A stretch of DNA of 33,286 bases from NCBI GenBank assembly GCA_021647505.1, contig JAKIUN010000043.1:1-33286 (forward strand), written 5' to 3'. This document shows, in pieces, positions 1-11,400 of the stretch; position 1 is the first letter of the stretch, and every line of letters starts with the position of its first letter. Under the pieces are notes generated by a model, which was not told the DNA's origin, did no database searches, and worked only from the letters and a program-made list of their open reading frames with translations. The DNA comes from Gammaproteobacteria bacterium (GTDB lineage Bacteria > Pseudomonadota > Gammaproteobacteria > SZUA-152). Both the position numbers and the translations under genes were made by a program.

Positions 1-2
1 CC

Positions 3-749
3 ACCCTGGGGCAGGATAATGTTGTCGGTGTCAGTAAGTCCATGGTCATGTTGCGCGATAGTACCGCCGCCCTGGCTGGCTCGGCGGCCTCTGTTCACGC
101 GGCCCGTGGCAATACCTTCACGGCCTCCGTACAGCATTACCAGAATGCCCTGTTGACCTATCGTGACGTGGTGCGCGGCAAGGGCGCCCCTGGTGTCACC
201 CCGGCCTCAGCCGGGCAGGCGATTCATGCCGTCTTCGCCAACATGCAGCAACGGTTTCAATACGAACTCAGGATAACCGCACTCTCGCAAAAGGGATCAT
301 CCCGCAAAGGCACGCCCCTGACTAACAGCACCCGCGCCATGAATATCGCCCGCAGCAGTCGCCATATTCAAAAACTGCAATTGACCTCCGTCACCCAGGC
401 CACGGCCCTGGGTCGCTTCAGCAAATATGGGAAGGTATTAGGCAACGGTCTGGTGCTTGTCGATGTGGGCAGTCGTGTTGGCAATATACACAATGAGTAC
501 AAAGCGGATGGTGACTGGGAGCGGGAATTGTTTATTGAGGCGAATAGTTTTGCTTTGAGCGCAGTGGCGAGTGGACTTGCTGTGAAAGCGGGCACCGCAG
601 GATTGATGTTTCTAACTGTTGCGACACCTGTCGGATGGGTTGGCCTCATTGTTACGGCAGCGGCTGTCTCTCTGGGAATGAACCACTTGGTAAAAGAAAG
701 AAGCGGTGGCTGGTACGATGACCTCATGAAATGGGTAAACTCATTATGA
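3..749 (+). CDS. 5'-truncated protein with C-terminal hydrophobic, toxin-like domain
   Basis: The frame is open from base 3 with no stop before the first internal ATG at 42, so the gene probably begins outside the window. The visible part has a helical, polar N-terminal half (residues 1-130 from the ATG at 42) followed by VDVGSRVGNIHNEYKADGDW and a glycine/alanine-rich hydrophobic stretch of about 45 residues containing ATPVGWVGLIVTAAAVSLGM. It ends in an amphipathic tail, YDDLMKWVNSL. A hydrophobic hairpin near the C-terminus, followed at once by a small membrane protein (stop overlaps the next ATG), is the usual arrangement of membrane-depolarising toxins such as pore-forming colicins or type VI effectors and their immunity proteins. 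From memory, similar C-termini occur in Pseudomonas proteins that begin with an SRxPGPLG motif. The toxin role is inference, because no delivery domain is visible. Confidence 0.6.
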   Translation, partial: TLGQDNVVGVSKSMVMLRDSTAALAGSAASVHAARGNTFTASVQHYQNALLTYRDVVRGKGAPGVTPASAGQAIHAVFANMQQRFQYELRITALSQKGSSRKGTPLTNSTRAMNIARSSRHIQKLQLTSVTQATALGRFSKYGKVLGNGLVLVDVGSRVGNIHNEYKADGDWERELFIEANSFALSAVASGLAVKAGTAGLMFLTVATPVGWVGLIVTAAAVSLGMNHLVKERSGGWYDDLMKWVNSL

Positions 750-1114
750 ATTTTTCTACCCTTTTAGCGATTCCAGCGGCTGTGGCATTCATATCATGCA
801 TTTTATTTGTCATTTTCGGCCAGGTCACCGTGCGCAAGCTGAGAAAAAATCCGGAAACCAAACGGGCATTAGGCATTGAGTTCGCAAGTGGCTGGGATAT
901 TCTCAATGTGGCTCAAGCATTGTCGTTACCAAAATCAGTCGCACAAAGAATCAGGCGTAATTCTATGGGATTTGAGGCAGACCCTGATTTATTGTACAAG
1001 TATACGACGGTATTTGACCGGGTGCTGGCGCGTGTTTTTTATACGCTATTTGCCTTGTCTGGGTTTGCGTTGATTTTATTAATGGTACTTGATTGGATTT
1101 GGGATTTTGACTGA
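746..1114 (+). CDS. Small two-helix membrane protein, candidate immunity protein
   Basis: I do not recognise a named family. The protein is about 122 residues from the ATG at 746. That ATG overlaps the TGA of the preceding gene (ATGA), which suggests translational coupling. An in-frame ATG at 731 would add five residues, but the later start puts the hydrophobic helix (FSTLLAIPAAVAFISCILFV) directly at the N-terminus. A charged middle section (residues about 30-90) follows, then a second membrane helix (VFYTLFALSGFALILLMVL) and an acidic end, WIWDFD. Two helices with a cytoplasmic or periplasmic loop, directly downstream of a protein with a hydrophobic C-terminal hairpin, fit an immunity protein that stays in the inner membrane. 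The alternative is simply a second subunit of an unknown membrane complex. Confidence 0.6.
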   Translation: MNFSTLLAIPAAVAFISCILFVIFGQVTVRKLRKNPETKRALGIEFASGWDILNVAQALSLPKSVAQRIRRNSMGFEADPDLLYKYTTVFDRVLARVFYTLFALSGFALILLMVLDWIWDFD

Positions 1115-1534
1115 AACAAGCACAATGGAGAATGCCGTCTCTCGACCAACGCCCCCCGAACCACCCATATTGCATATAGTCGCCACGTCACAAAGCTGAA
1201 TATAGCCTCAATGGTTCAGGCTGACAGAATGCATGGGTCACGCCTTACGCACTGTGTAAAGACATCCGCCCAGGCAGTGGGCGGGCGCCGGAAAATACCA
1301 CGCAGGAGATGAAAACCCCGCTGTCGTTTAATACATACCCTGATAAACCCTCTGCACCCCCTTGGTTTGTCGCGAAATAGCACCGTTTCTCTATGTCGCA
1401 CACCCACTCCGGCTTACCCATAATTTTCCGAAAAATCTCCCGGATTGTGATAGGATTTCATACATCATTTGACCTCAACATGCGTTCACATTCCTCCTCT
1501 GCCAAGGACGCCACACACTTACAAGGACAACGTC
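1115..1534. other. Non-coding stretch before the lipoprotein gene
   Basis: I see no convincing gene here. It holds a short GC-rich hairpin (CCGCCC at 1266-1271 pairing with GGGCGG at 1279-1284, loop of 7) without a T-run, so it is at best a weak terminator of the upstream pair. The last 100 bases become AT-richer and must carry the lipoprotein promoter, but I cannot pick out a clear -35/-10 pair. Confidence 0.4.
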
Positions 1535-2368
1535 ATGACTCCGCTCTGCCTGACAACACGTTTTACCCTTCTTCCGGTGCTGCTTCTGGCACTGTTTGCC
1601 CTGGCCCTGCAAGGTTGTGGTGATGGGGTTCGTGTACTGCCACAGTCCGATGCTGATCCGACCGGATATTACACCAATAGTGGGTATGTGGTGGTGATGG
1701 AGGCCAACAATACAACACCTCGCAGCACCAAGGCCGATTTTCAGGGCATGGTGTATGACGGGCAGTTTATGATGATGAGTGACACGGAAAACCTGACCTA
1801 TGTCGGCACGTTCACGGTAAGTGGTAATGATTTCAGCGGTACCGTCACCGTCTACGAAGATGATGTGATGACGCAGGAAAATGTTCCATTGAGTGGCATG
1901 ATTACCGAGGGCTCGAAGATGACAGGTACCTTGGGCGGCGACGGGGCGGCCAATGGCACCTTCCGGTTGAACTATGCGAAAGGGGTGGATAACGGGCCGG
2001 TGGATATGGATATGGTGGTGCGAACTCTAAGCTGGGAACCAGTGACCGGAACTCCTCCGAATATCCCTTTTTTGGGGGTGGGGAATGATTCCTCACCCGT
2101 GCCGAACTTTGGTGCTGCTACCTCCGGCAGTGGTATTTTTAATAATTGTGATTTTAATGGGCGAATAGAACCCATCGCCAATACGCATCTTTATACGGTT
2201 TCTGTCACCATGAGTAGCTGTGTGAATGCGGATATCCTGGGTTCGGAAGGAAAATATACCGGTCTAGTTAGTGTTCGCGACACTGATCGACTGATCCTGG
2301 CGCTGACCAATGGGGCGTATGATTTCAGCGGTGAATATAAAGAATGTCTGCAAATAGGATGCAGATAG
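1535..2368 (+). CDS. Lipoprotein of unknown function upstream of the giant adhesin
   Basis: The start is set by AAGGA at 1523-1527, seven bases before the ATG at 1535; an upstream in-frame ATG at 1469 has no such site and would spoil the signal peptide. The 277-residue product has a lipoprotein signal: hydrophobic LLPVLLLALFALAL, then LQGC with the lipidated cysteine at residue 28. The mature part is rich in Gly, Thr, Asp and Met, with repeated beta-type phrases (GYYTNSGYVVVME, YVGTFTVSGNDFSGTVTV, GTLGGDGAANGTFRLNY), and includes paired cysteines near the end. It looks like a small beta-sandwich or barrel anchored to a membrane. The giant TPS protein starts 53 bases after its stop, so the two are probably co-transcribed and may work together at the outer membrane. 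I do not recognise the family. Confidence 0.75.
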   Translation: MTPLCLTTRFTLLPVLLLALFALALQGCGDGVRVLPQSDADPTGYYTNSGYVVVMEANNTTPRSTKADFQGMVYDGQFMMMSDTENLTYVGTFTVSGNDFSGTVTVYEDDVMTQENVPLSGMITEGSKMTGTLGGDGAANGTFRLNYAKGVDNGPVDMDMVVRTLSWEPVTGTPPNIPFLGVGNDSSPVPNFGAATSGSGIFNNCDFNGRIEPIANTHLYTVSVTMSSCVNADILGSEGKYTGLVSVRDTDRLILALTNGAYDFSGEYKECLQIGCR

Positions 2369-2421
2369 CTCCAGCGGGCGGCTTGCCTGCCACTGAACAT
2401 ACCACAGACCAGGACGGGCCG

Positions 2422-5400
2422 ATGGTGAACAAAAAAACGTGTAGAAGGCGTGTTTTGGCGGTGTGGGGCTATGGGCTGTTACTCAGCGTCACCGTTCCAT
2501 CGTCGGCCGTTGGCGGGCCAGACGGCGGTCAGGTGGTTGGCGGCACCGGTTCCATTGCCTCTTCTGGAGCGATCACAACCATTAATCAAACCAGCCAGAA
2601 CATGGCCATCGACTGGCAAAACTATAACGTCAATGCCAACGAACGTGTGCAGTACATCCAGCCTAATTCTTCTTCTATTTCTCTAAACCGCATCCTGAGC
2701 CAAAGCGGTTCCACCATTGCCGGACGCATTGATGCCAATGGCCAAGTGATTCTGGTCAACCCCAACGGCATCTTTTTTACTTCCACCTCGATCATCAATG
2801 TCGGCGGCATCATTGCTTCAGGTTTAAATATCCAGCCAAACGACTTCATGAACGGTAACTATATCTTTGATGAAGTGCTGGGCACCAATGGCACGGTGAT
2901 CAACAGCGGCACGATCACTGCCTCGCTGGGCGGCAATGTCGCACTGGTTGGCAAGCAGGTTAAAAACGATGGCCTGATCGTTGCCAATTTAGGCACCGTC
3001 AATCTTGCCGCCGGCAAACAGGCGGTGTTGACCTTTGATCAGGGCGGTTTGCTGGGTGTTCGCGTCAGCAAGGAAATCCTGCAAGACGAGCTGGGTGTCG
3101 ATCCCGCTGTGATCAATAGTGGTGACATTCAAGCCGAAAGTGGTCGTGTATTATTGACGGCCAGCACCAGTCAGGATGTGTTTTCACAAGCCGTGAATAC
3201 CGGTGGCCTGGATCAAGCTACCAGCGCCGTCGTGCACGAAGATGGCAGCTTCACCTTGGGCGGTGGTGCCGATGTGATCAATACCGGCAGCATCGATACT
3301 TCTACAACATTAAGCGATCAAAATGTTGGCCGCATCGTTTTGATTGGTGAAAACGTTACCAGCAGTGGCGAGCTACGAGCCGATGCGGCCAATGGCCGTG
3401 GCGGAGAAATCGAACTGCACGCACAAGACACCACATTACTCACGGGTAACAGTATAACCTCGGCGCGTTCAGAACGTGAAGGCCGGGGCGGTACCGTGAA
3501 AGTGCTGGGCGATAATGTCGGCTTGTTTGATCAATCCACCATTGATGTCTCGGGCGACACCGGCGGTGGGCAGGTCTTCATCGGTGGCGATCAGGAGGGC
3601 AACAACGCCCTGATCCCCAACGCCAAATTTATCTACCTGTCAGACGAAAGCCAGGTGTTTGCCGATGCGCTGGATAACGGTGATGGCGGCAGGCTCATTA
3701 CCTTTGCGTCCGATACCGCACGCATCTATGGCAGTCTGTCTGCCCGGGGCGGTATCAATGGAGGGGATGGAGGTTTTATCGAAACCTCCGGCTTGATTGG
3801 CTTTCAGATCGTCGGTGCGCCTGATGCCGCGTCGCCCCAGGGCGAGGCAGGCACTTGGTTGATTGACCCCTCTAACATCACTGTTACCAATAGCCGCAGT
3901 AATGATACTACTGCTCCTGATGGTGCTTTTGTTTCAAACGGGACGGGGGATGCAGAAATCCATGTTGTAGACATAACGAATGCCTTAATCGGTGGTGCTG
4001 ATGTCATTATCAGAACACAGGGAGAGTCCGGGACGGGCAATGGTGATATCACCTTCGATAAAGATGGCGACCTTGATTACAACAACAGTAGCACACGCAC
4101 GCTGACACTGGATGCCGCAGGGGACATCATCTTCGAAGCGGGTAGCCGAATTCGTGACAGAACTCCAGGCAATAACTCAAGCAACCCAGACCGCTTAAAT
4201 GTTGTGCTTCTGGCCGATGGCGCCGTGACCCTGGAAGGGGCGGTCGGCGGAGAGGCTGCCGCATCAATCACCACACAAGGCGGCCAATTCACCGTCGGCA
4301 GTGAAATAGATCCGGTCGCCAGCTTTACCAACAACGGCACGATCACCACCACCGGCGCCCAAAACCAGGCCGGCGGCGATATCGCCATCCACACCACAGG
4401 CACATTGACCTCAACCAGATTAACTGCCAATGGAGGCACAGCAGGCAGTAACAGCACTGGCCAGGCCGCAGGGTCGATAACGCTGAATGCAGGAACGGGA
4501 ATCACCCTCATAGGGCCTGTCACGGCGACAGGCGGTGATGGACAAGATCAAAATAACAACAGTGGTGGTCAAGACGGCGGTGCAGGCGGAGTTGTGCTGA
4601 TAACCTCAGCCATCGGCGCCATCGACATTCAAGCGGGCATTGATGTATCCGGCGGCAATAGTGATGGCGATAATGGCGATGATCCCGCCAGCGGTGGCGA
4701 TGCAGGCAGTGTCCGCATACAGGCAGATAGTGGCGTCATTCATGTCAGTATGATCACCGCGAATGGCGGTAATTCGGCAGGCAATGATAGCGATAACAGC
4801 CGTCATGCGGGCAATGGCGGTGCCCTCACGATTAGCGGTAACGGAATCACACTCAATAACAACCTCTTTTCCATCGGTGGCGTGGACAGTGAATCCAATG
4901 CTGGCAATGGCGCGACCATCACCCTCAACGGCCCGGTAACCCTGGCAAAAAACATCACCCTTGATACCCGTGGTGCAACCCGTGGCGACATCGACTTCAA
5001 TGGCATGCTGGATGGAACCACAGCCCGCGCAGAAGATTTGGCATTGTACGGTAGCGGAATCAGTTTTTCCGATTTGGCCGGCAGCGAGACACGTCTGGGT
5101 GATTTATTAATAGACGCGACCGGTATGATTGATGCGGGTACATATTCCATCACAACTGGCTCGCTTGATGTACAGAACTCGAATCGTTTTACTTCCGGTG
5201 CCATCAACACCGCCGGCAACACAACGGGCGGCAATGTCACCATTAATTCGAGTGACATTACCGTCGGCGCCATCAACACCTCGGCAACAGACATCGGTGG
5301 CGTTGGTGGCGCCATCACCCTGAGCGCCACCGACAACAGCAGCGGCGGCACCCCCGACATAACCCTGAATGGTGACATCAATGCCAGTGGAACCACAGAG

Positions 5401-8400
5401 GGCGCCGTGGCCATAAGCTTGAATGGCAGTGACTCGCCCACTGGCAGCGTCACGCTCAACGCCGTCACCGACTTCACCAGCGCGATCACCTTAACCGGCA
5501 GCACTGGCACCGACACACTCACCGCCGCCAACCGACCCAACAACTGGGTGCTGAGCACCACGGACTCCGTCCTGAACGATAATTTCATATTCACCGGTAT
5601 CGAAACGCTTACCGGCAATGCGCAAACCGATCGCTTCATCCTGCCGGACAGTGGCGAATTTTCAGGCACGCTCTACGGCGGAGGCGGTGTCGATGAGATT
5701 CAGGCAGGCAACCAACTGAATACCTGGAGTGTCAGCGGTGATGGCATCGGCAGCGTCACCGGTTTGAGTGCCACCTTTAATGAGATAGAGCGCCTGACGG
5801 GCAACAGCAATACGGATGATTTTACGCTGCTCGCGGCAGGTTCGATCAGCGATACCATTGATGGCGGTGGGGGCACGAATACACTCACCGGGCGAGATAG
5901 CAACACCACCTGGACGATTTCTACTGCCGGCAACAGCCTGGCTGCCACTTCCAGTGGCAATGACTATGTCAATGCCTTTATCAATATTGACACCCTGACG
6001 GGCGGCACCGGTAGTGATATCTTCGACCTCGGCGCCGGTATCTCCGGTAGCGTCAATGGCGGACAGGGTGACGATACCTTCAACATTGATACCCCCGGCT
6101 TAAGCCTGACCGACCTGCGCGGCGGCGCCGGCAGTGACACCCTGAACGGCAACGACTCGGCCAACATCTGGACGATCAATGCCGCGAACAGCGGCACCCT
6201 CTTCAACGGCGGCCAAACGGTTACCTTTGCGGCAATAGAAAACCTCAACGGCGCCGCTAACAACGATGACACCTTTAATTTCACCGTAACACCGACCGAC
6301 GGCAACGTCGCCATCGATGGACGGGGCCAGCTCACACAGGACAACGTCAACCTTGCCGGACTGAACGGCGCGCTCAGCGTGCAACTGGGCGCCACCGGCT
6401 TCAATAACATCGAATCGATCACCGGCAACAACAACAGCACACTCATCGGCACCGATGCCGGAGAGACCTGGAATCTCACCGGGGAAAATGACGGCACTGT
6501 CGGCACCCTGATCTTTGTTGATTTCAACAACCTGACCGGCGGCAGCGGTAACGACACGTTCAACTTCGGCGCCGATGTGACCGGCACCGTAGGCGGTGGC
6601 GCAGGCAACGATACCTTCAATCTCACGGCCAATGCCACCGGCATTATTAATGGCAACGCAGGCAACGACACCTTCAACATCAACGCCCCCGGCATCACCC
6701 TCACCGACCTGCGCGGCGGCGCCGGCAGTGACACCCTGAACGGCAATGACTCGGCCAACACCTGGACGATCAATGCCGCGAACAGCGGCACCCTGGTCAA
6801 CGGCGGCCAAACGGTTACCTTTGCGGCAATCGAAAACCTCAACGGTGCCGCTAACAACGATGACACCTTTAATTTCACCGTGACACCAACCGACGGCAAC
6901 GTCGCCATCGATGGACGGGGCCAGCTCACACAGGACAACGTCAACCTTGCCGGACTGAACGGTGCGCTCAGCGTGCAACTGGGCGCCACCGGCTTCAACA
7001 ACATCGAATCGATCACCGGCAACAACAACAGCACACTCATCGGCACCGATGCCGGAGAGACCTGGAATCTCACCGGGGAAAATGACGGCAATGTCGGCAC
7101 CCTGACCTTCATTGACTTCAACAACCTGACCGGCGGCAGCGGTAACGACACCTTTATCTTCCAGGCCCGCGGCAGCCTGAGCGACCTGCTGGATGGTGGT
7201 GCCGGTATCGATGACCGCGTCGATCTGTCCGCCCTGGCCGCAGTGGATGTCACCCTGGGCCAGGGCCTGGCGAATATCGAATCGATCCTTGGCAACAACA
7301 GCAACAGCACCCTGCGCGGGACGGTGGGTAACAATACATTCATCCTGACGGGTGAAAACGATGGAAACCTGGGCAGCCTTGCCTTCGAGAATTTCAGCGA
7401 CCTCGATGGTGGCGACGGCGATGACACCTTCATCTTCCAGCCCGACGGCAGCCTGAGTGGCCAGCTGGATGGTGGCGCCGGTATCGATGACCGCGTCGAT
7501 CTGTCCGCCCTGGCCGTGGTCGATGTCACCCCGGGGCAAGGGCAGGTAAATATCGAACAAATCATCGGCAACGGTAACGACAGCACCCTGCGTGGCACGG
7601 CCGCTGCGAATGTGTTCGTGCTGAGCGGAGAAAACGACGGTAGTCTGGACGGACTCAATTTCACCGACTTCAATCAGCTCAATGGCGGCGACGGCAATGA
7701 CACCTTCACCTTCCGGGCCAGCGGGCGCCTGAGCGGCCTGTTGGATGGCGGTGCCGGTAGCGACCGCGTCGACCTGTCACTGGTGACCGGCGCCCTCCGC
7801 GTCACCCAGGGCGAAGACATCCGCAACATCGAAATCCTCAACGGCAACAACAACGCCACCCTGATCGGCACCACGGCCGCGAATGTGTTTATCCTCAGCG
7901 GCGAAAACACCGGCACGCTCGACGAACTCGCCTTCACTAACTTTAGCCAGCTCAACGGTGGCGACGGCAATGACACCTTCACCTTCGAAGCCAATGGCCA
8001 ACTGACAGACTTACTGGACGGCGGTGCCGGCAGCGACCGCGTCGACCTGTCGCGGGTCACCCGCGCCCTCCGCATCACCCAGGGAGAAGACATCGCCAAC
8101 ATCGAAACCCTCACCGGCAACAACAACGCCACCCTGATCGGCACCACGGCCGCGAATGTCTTTACTCTCAGCGGCGAAAACAGCGGCACGCTCGACAACA
8201 CCCTCACCTTCACCACCATAAACCAGCTCAACGGCGGTGATGGCGATGACCGCTTCACCTTTGGCGCCAATGGCCAGCTGACGGGTCTGTTAGAGGGCGG
8301 CGCCGGCAGCGACCGCGTCGACCTGTCATTAGTGAGCGGCGCCCTCCGCGTCACCCAGGGAGACGACATCAACAACATCGAAACCCTTATTGGCAACAAC

Positions 8401-11400
8401 AACAGCACCCTCATCGGCACCGCGACGGCCAATACGTTCATCCTCAGCGGCGAAAACGCTGGCACTCTCGACAGCGCCCTCACCTTCAGCAACATAAGCC
8501 AGCTCAACGGCGGTGACGGCGATGACAGCTTCACCTTCGGCGCCAATGGCCAGCTGACGGGTCTGTTAGAGGGCGGCGCCGGCAGCGACCGCGTCGACCT
8601 GTCACAGGTCACCGGCGCCCTCCGTGTCACCCAGGGAGACGACATTAGCAACATCGAAACCCTCATTGGCAACAACAACGCCATCCTGATCGGCACCCCT
8701 GCCACGAATGTCTTTATCCTCAGCGGCGAAAACAGCGGCACGCTCGACAACTCCCTCGCTTTCACCGACTTCAATCAGCTCAACGGCGGCGACGGCGATG
8801 ACACCTTCACCTTCCAGACCAGCGACAGCCTGAGCGACTTGCTGGACGGCGGCGCTGGCAGCGACCACGTCGATATGACCGCCCTCGCCGAGGTAGACCT
8901 CACCCTGGGGCAGGACGTGGTAAACATCGAACAGCTCACCGGCAATCGCACCGACAGCACTCTGCGCGGAGAAAACAACGCCAACACCTGGACCCTGAGC
9001 GGAGAAAATGCCGGCACCGTCGATGGCGTGGCCTTCAGCGGGTTTACGACACTGCGCGGCGGCAACAGCGATGACCGCTTTACCCAGGGCGGTTTTAGCG
9101 GCGCGATCTACGGTGGCGCCCATGACACAGGCGACACCATCGACTACAGCAACCAGCAAACCGTCAATGTGACCGTGGGTAACGCCCTGGCCGGCGATGC
9201 ATCCATCATCGCCGAGATCGAAGGAATCAGAGGCAACGGCAGCAACAGCACACTGACGGGAAGCGCCGATAACAGAGACTGGATCATTACTGGCGAAAAC
9301 GACGGTCGGATTGGCACGCTGGCCTTTGAAGACTTCAACAACCTGATCGGCAGCGACGTCGACGACACTTTCACCTTCGAGGCCGCCAGCAGTCTGACGG
9401 GACGGCTGGATGGCGGCGGCGGTAGCGACCGCGTGAACCTGTCCGCCCTGGCTGTCGTCGACATCCGCCTCGGCCAGGACGTGGTGAATATCGAACGGAT
9501 CACCGGCAACAACACCGCCAGCACCCTGCGCGGAGAAGACACCGTCAATAACTGGACGATCACCGGCGTCAATGCCGGCGGCATCAGCGCCGACGGCGGC
9601 CCCACACTCGCATTTATCGGCTTTAATGACCTTCATGGCGGCAGTAACAATGACCGATTCATAATAAACGGCACTGGCGCCCTGAACGGACGCATCACCG
9701 CCGGTGCTGGCGACGACAGCCTGGATATCACCCTGGCGGGCGCTCAAAGCGGCCAAACGGCCTTCAGCGGCGGCGCCGGAACCGACCGCATCGAACTGAG
9801 CGGGGGAGGCAGCGCCTATCAAGAGACCGTGACCAGCACCGACGATGGCGGTGCATTCACCTTCACCGATGCCACCAGTGGCGCCAACGGCAAGGATTAC
9901 CGCATCGAATATACCGGAGTGGAAAGCCTCCAGGACAACGTGACAGCCGATATGCGCGTGTATGGCAGCGCCACCAATGATCTGTTCCAGCTCGGTGCCA
10001 ATAACTTCACCATCAACGCCGCCACCGCCGTGAACTACACCAACAAAACCGGCCTGGCCATCATCGGCCAGGGCGGCGAAGCCGACCGGATAATCCTTAC
10101 CGGCGACCTAGCTATTGCGGGTGGAGTCACCCTGTCGGCAGAACAGATAATCAACGACTCAGGCAGCCGGATTACCGCCGGCGGCCTCACCCTGGAGGGC
10201 GTCACCGCCGCCGGCACCGCCGATGCCAAACTCCTGACGGCCATCGACAACCTGACGCTCAGCGACGCCGGGGCCGTCTATCTCGATGAACAAAACAGTC
10301 TGACCATCACCCAGATGACCGCTGTGGGCGCCATCGACATCAATGCCGGCGGCAGTGTCAACAGCCTGGGCGGTCTGATCTCGGACAATCGCCTGACGAT
10401 CGCCTCAAACAGCGACATCGACCTGGGCCAGGCGAATCAACTGAGCGGCCCGCTGACACTCACCGCAGTATCCGGCAGCGTAACGCTGGCTAACGCCACC
10501 GGCATCAATCTCGCCGCCGTCTCCGCGAACACACTCAGCCTGACAACCGCCACAGGCTCCATCACCGGCAGCGGAATCATCAGCATCGCCGCCAACACCG
10601 ACCTCAATGCCGCCGGAGACATCACCCTAACGGGCGACAACGATTTTTCCACCATCACCGCCACGGCCACAAATGTCACCCTCCGCGATGTCAACGTCAT
10701 CGAGCAAGTGGATATCAACGCCACCGGCAGCGTCGACATTGCGGCACAAACCGGCCTGGGCATCGGCAGCATCGCCGCCAACGACATCCAGCTGGATGCC
10801 GGCGAACAGGGTCAGCTCTCAGACACCAATGGCAGCGACGTGAACCTGAGCGGCACCCGGGTCACGCTCCGCGCCGGCACAGGCATCGGCACCACGGATG
10901 CCCTGGAAACACAAACCGCCGAGCTGGATGTCATCAACCGCACAGGCAGCGTCGCGATCACCAACACCGGCGCCGTCACCCTGAGCAACTTAGTGACTCG
11001 GGGCGACATCCACTTCACCAATAATGGCAATGTCACACTGGACACCATCGATACCGGCTACAACCACGGCCGCCTAGCAATGACCGTCACGGGTTCGGTC
11101 CTAGGCGTGAACCGGGACTACCGGGAACAGCCAGATATCACGGCCAACAATGCCCTCATCAATGTCTCCGGTGACATCGGCACGCTCTATCGGCCGGTCA
11201 GCGTCAGGGTCAACAACGAATTTGTTCTATTCTCCAATGTCGGCAGCGTGTATTACTATGGTGGCCGACCCAGAACCATCATCGACAACTCAACGATCAA
11301 GATCGGCCTGTTCGACGCACTACTGGGTTTGTCCGGGCAGCAACTGATCGACGTCGAGACCTTGTCCGAGATTGATCCGGCGATCTTCACCGAAGTCCGG

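Larger units (their letters stand above)
5481..9760 (+). repeat. Tandem RTX-like coding repeats of about 276 bases
   Basis: The codons for the Gly-Gly-Ala-Gly-Ser/Ile-Asp turn recur at 7195, 7471, 7747, 8020, 8296, 8572 and 8848, which are spacings of 276, 276, 273, 276, 276 and 276 bases. Upstream copies are more diverged and of variable length. Each unit carries a GGxGxDxF turn, a hydrophobic strand, an LxGGAGSDRVDLS turn, an N-I-E-x-L-x-GN step and a GTxxANxFxLSGEN step. Confidence 0.85.

Noticed and set aside
1469-1534. Upstream start for the lipoprotein gene
   Set aside because: It adds 22 polar residues before the signal peptide and has no ribosome-binding site, while AAGGA precedes the ATG at 1535.
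4803-9822. Long minus-strand frames of 290-570 codons opposite the adhesin gene
   Set aside because: They mirror the adhesin repeats, have low-complexity Val/Pro/Ser or Ala/Val/Gly composition and lack start signals. They are shadows of the repeat codon usage.
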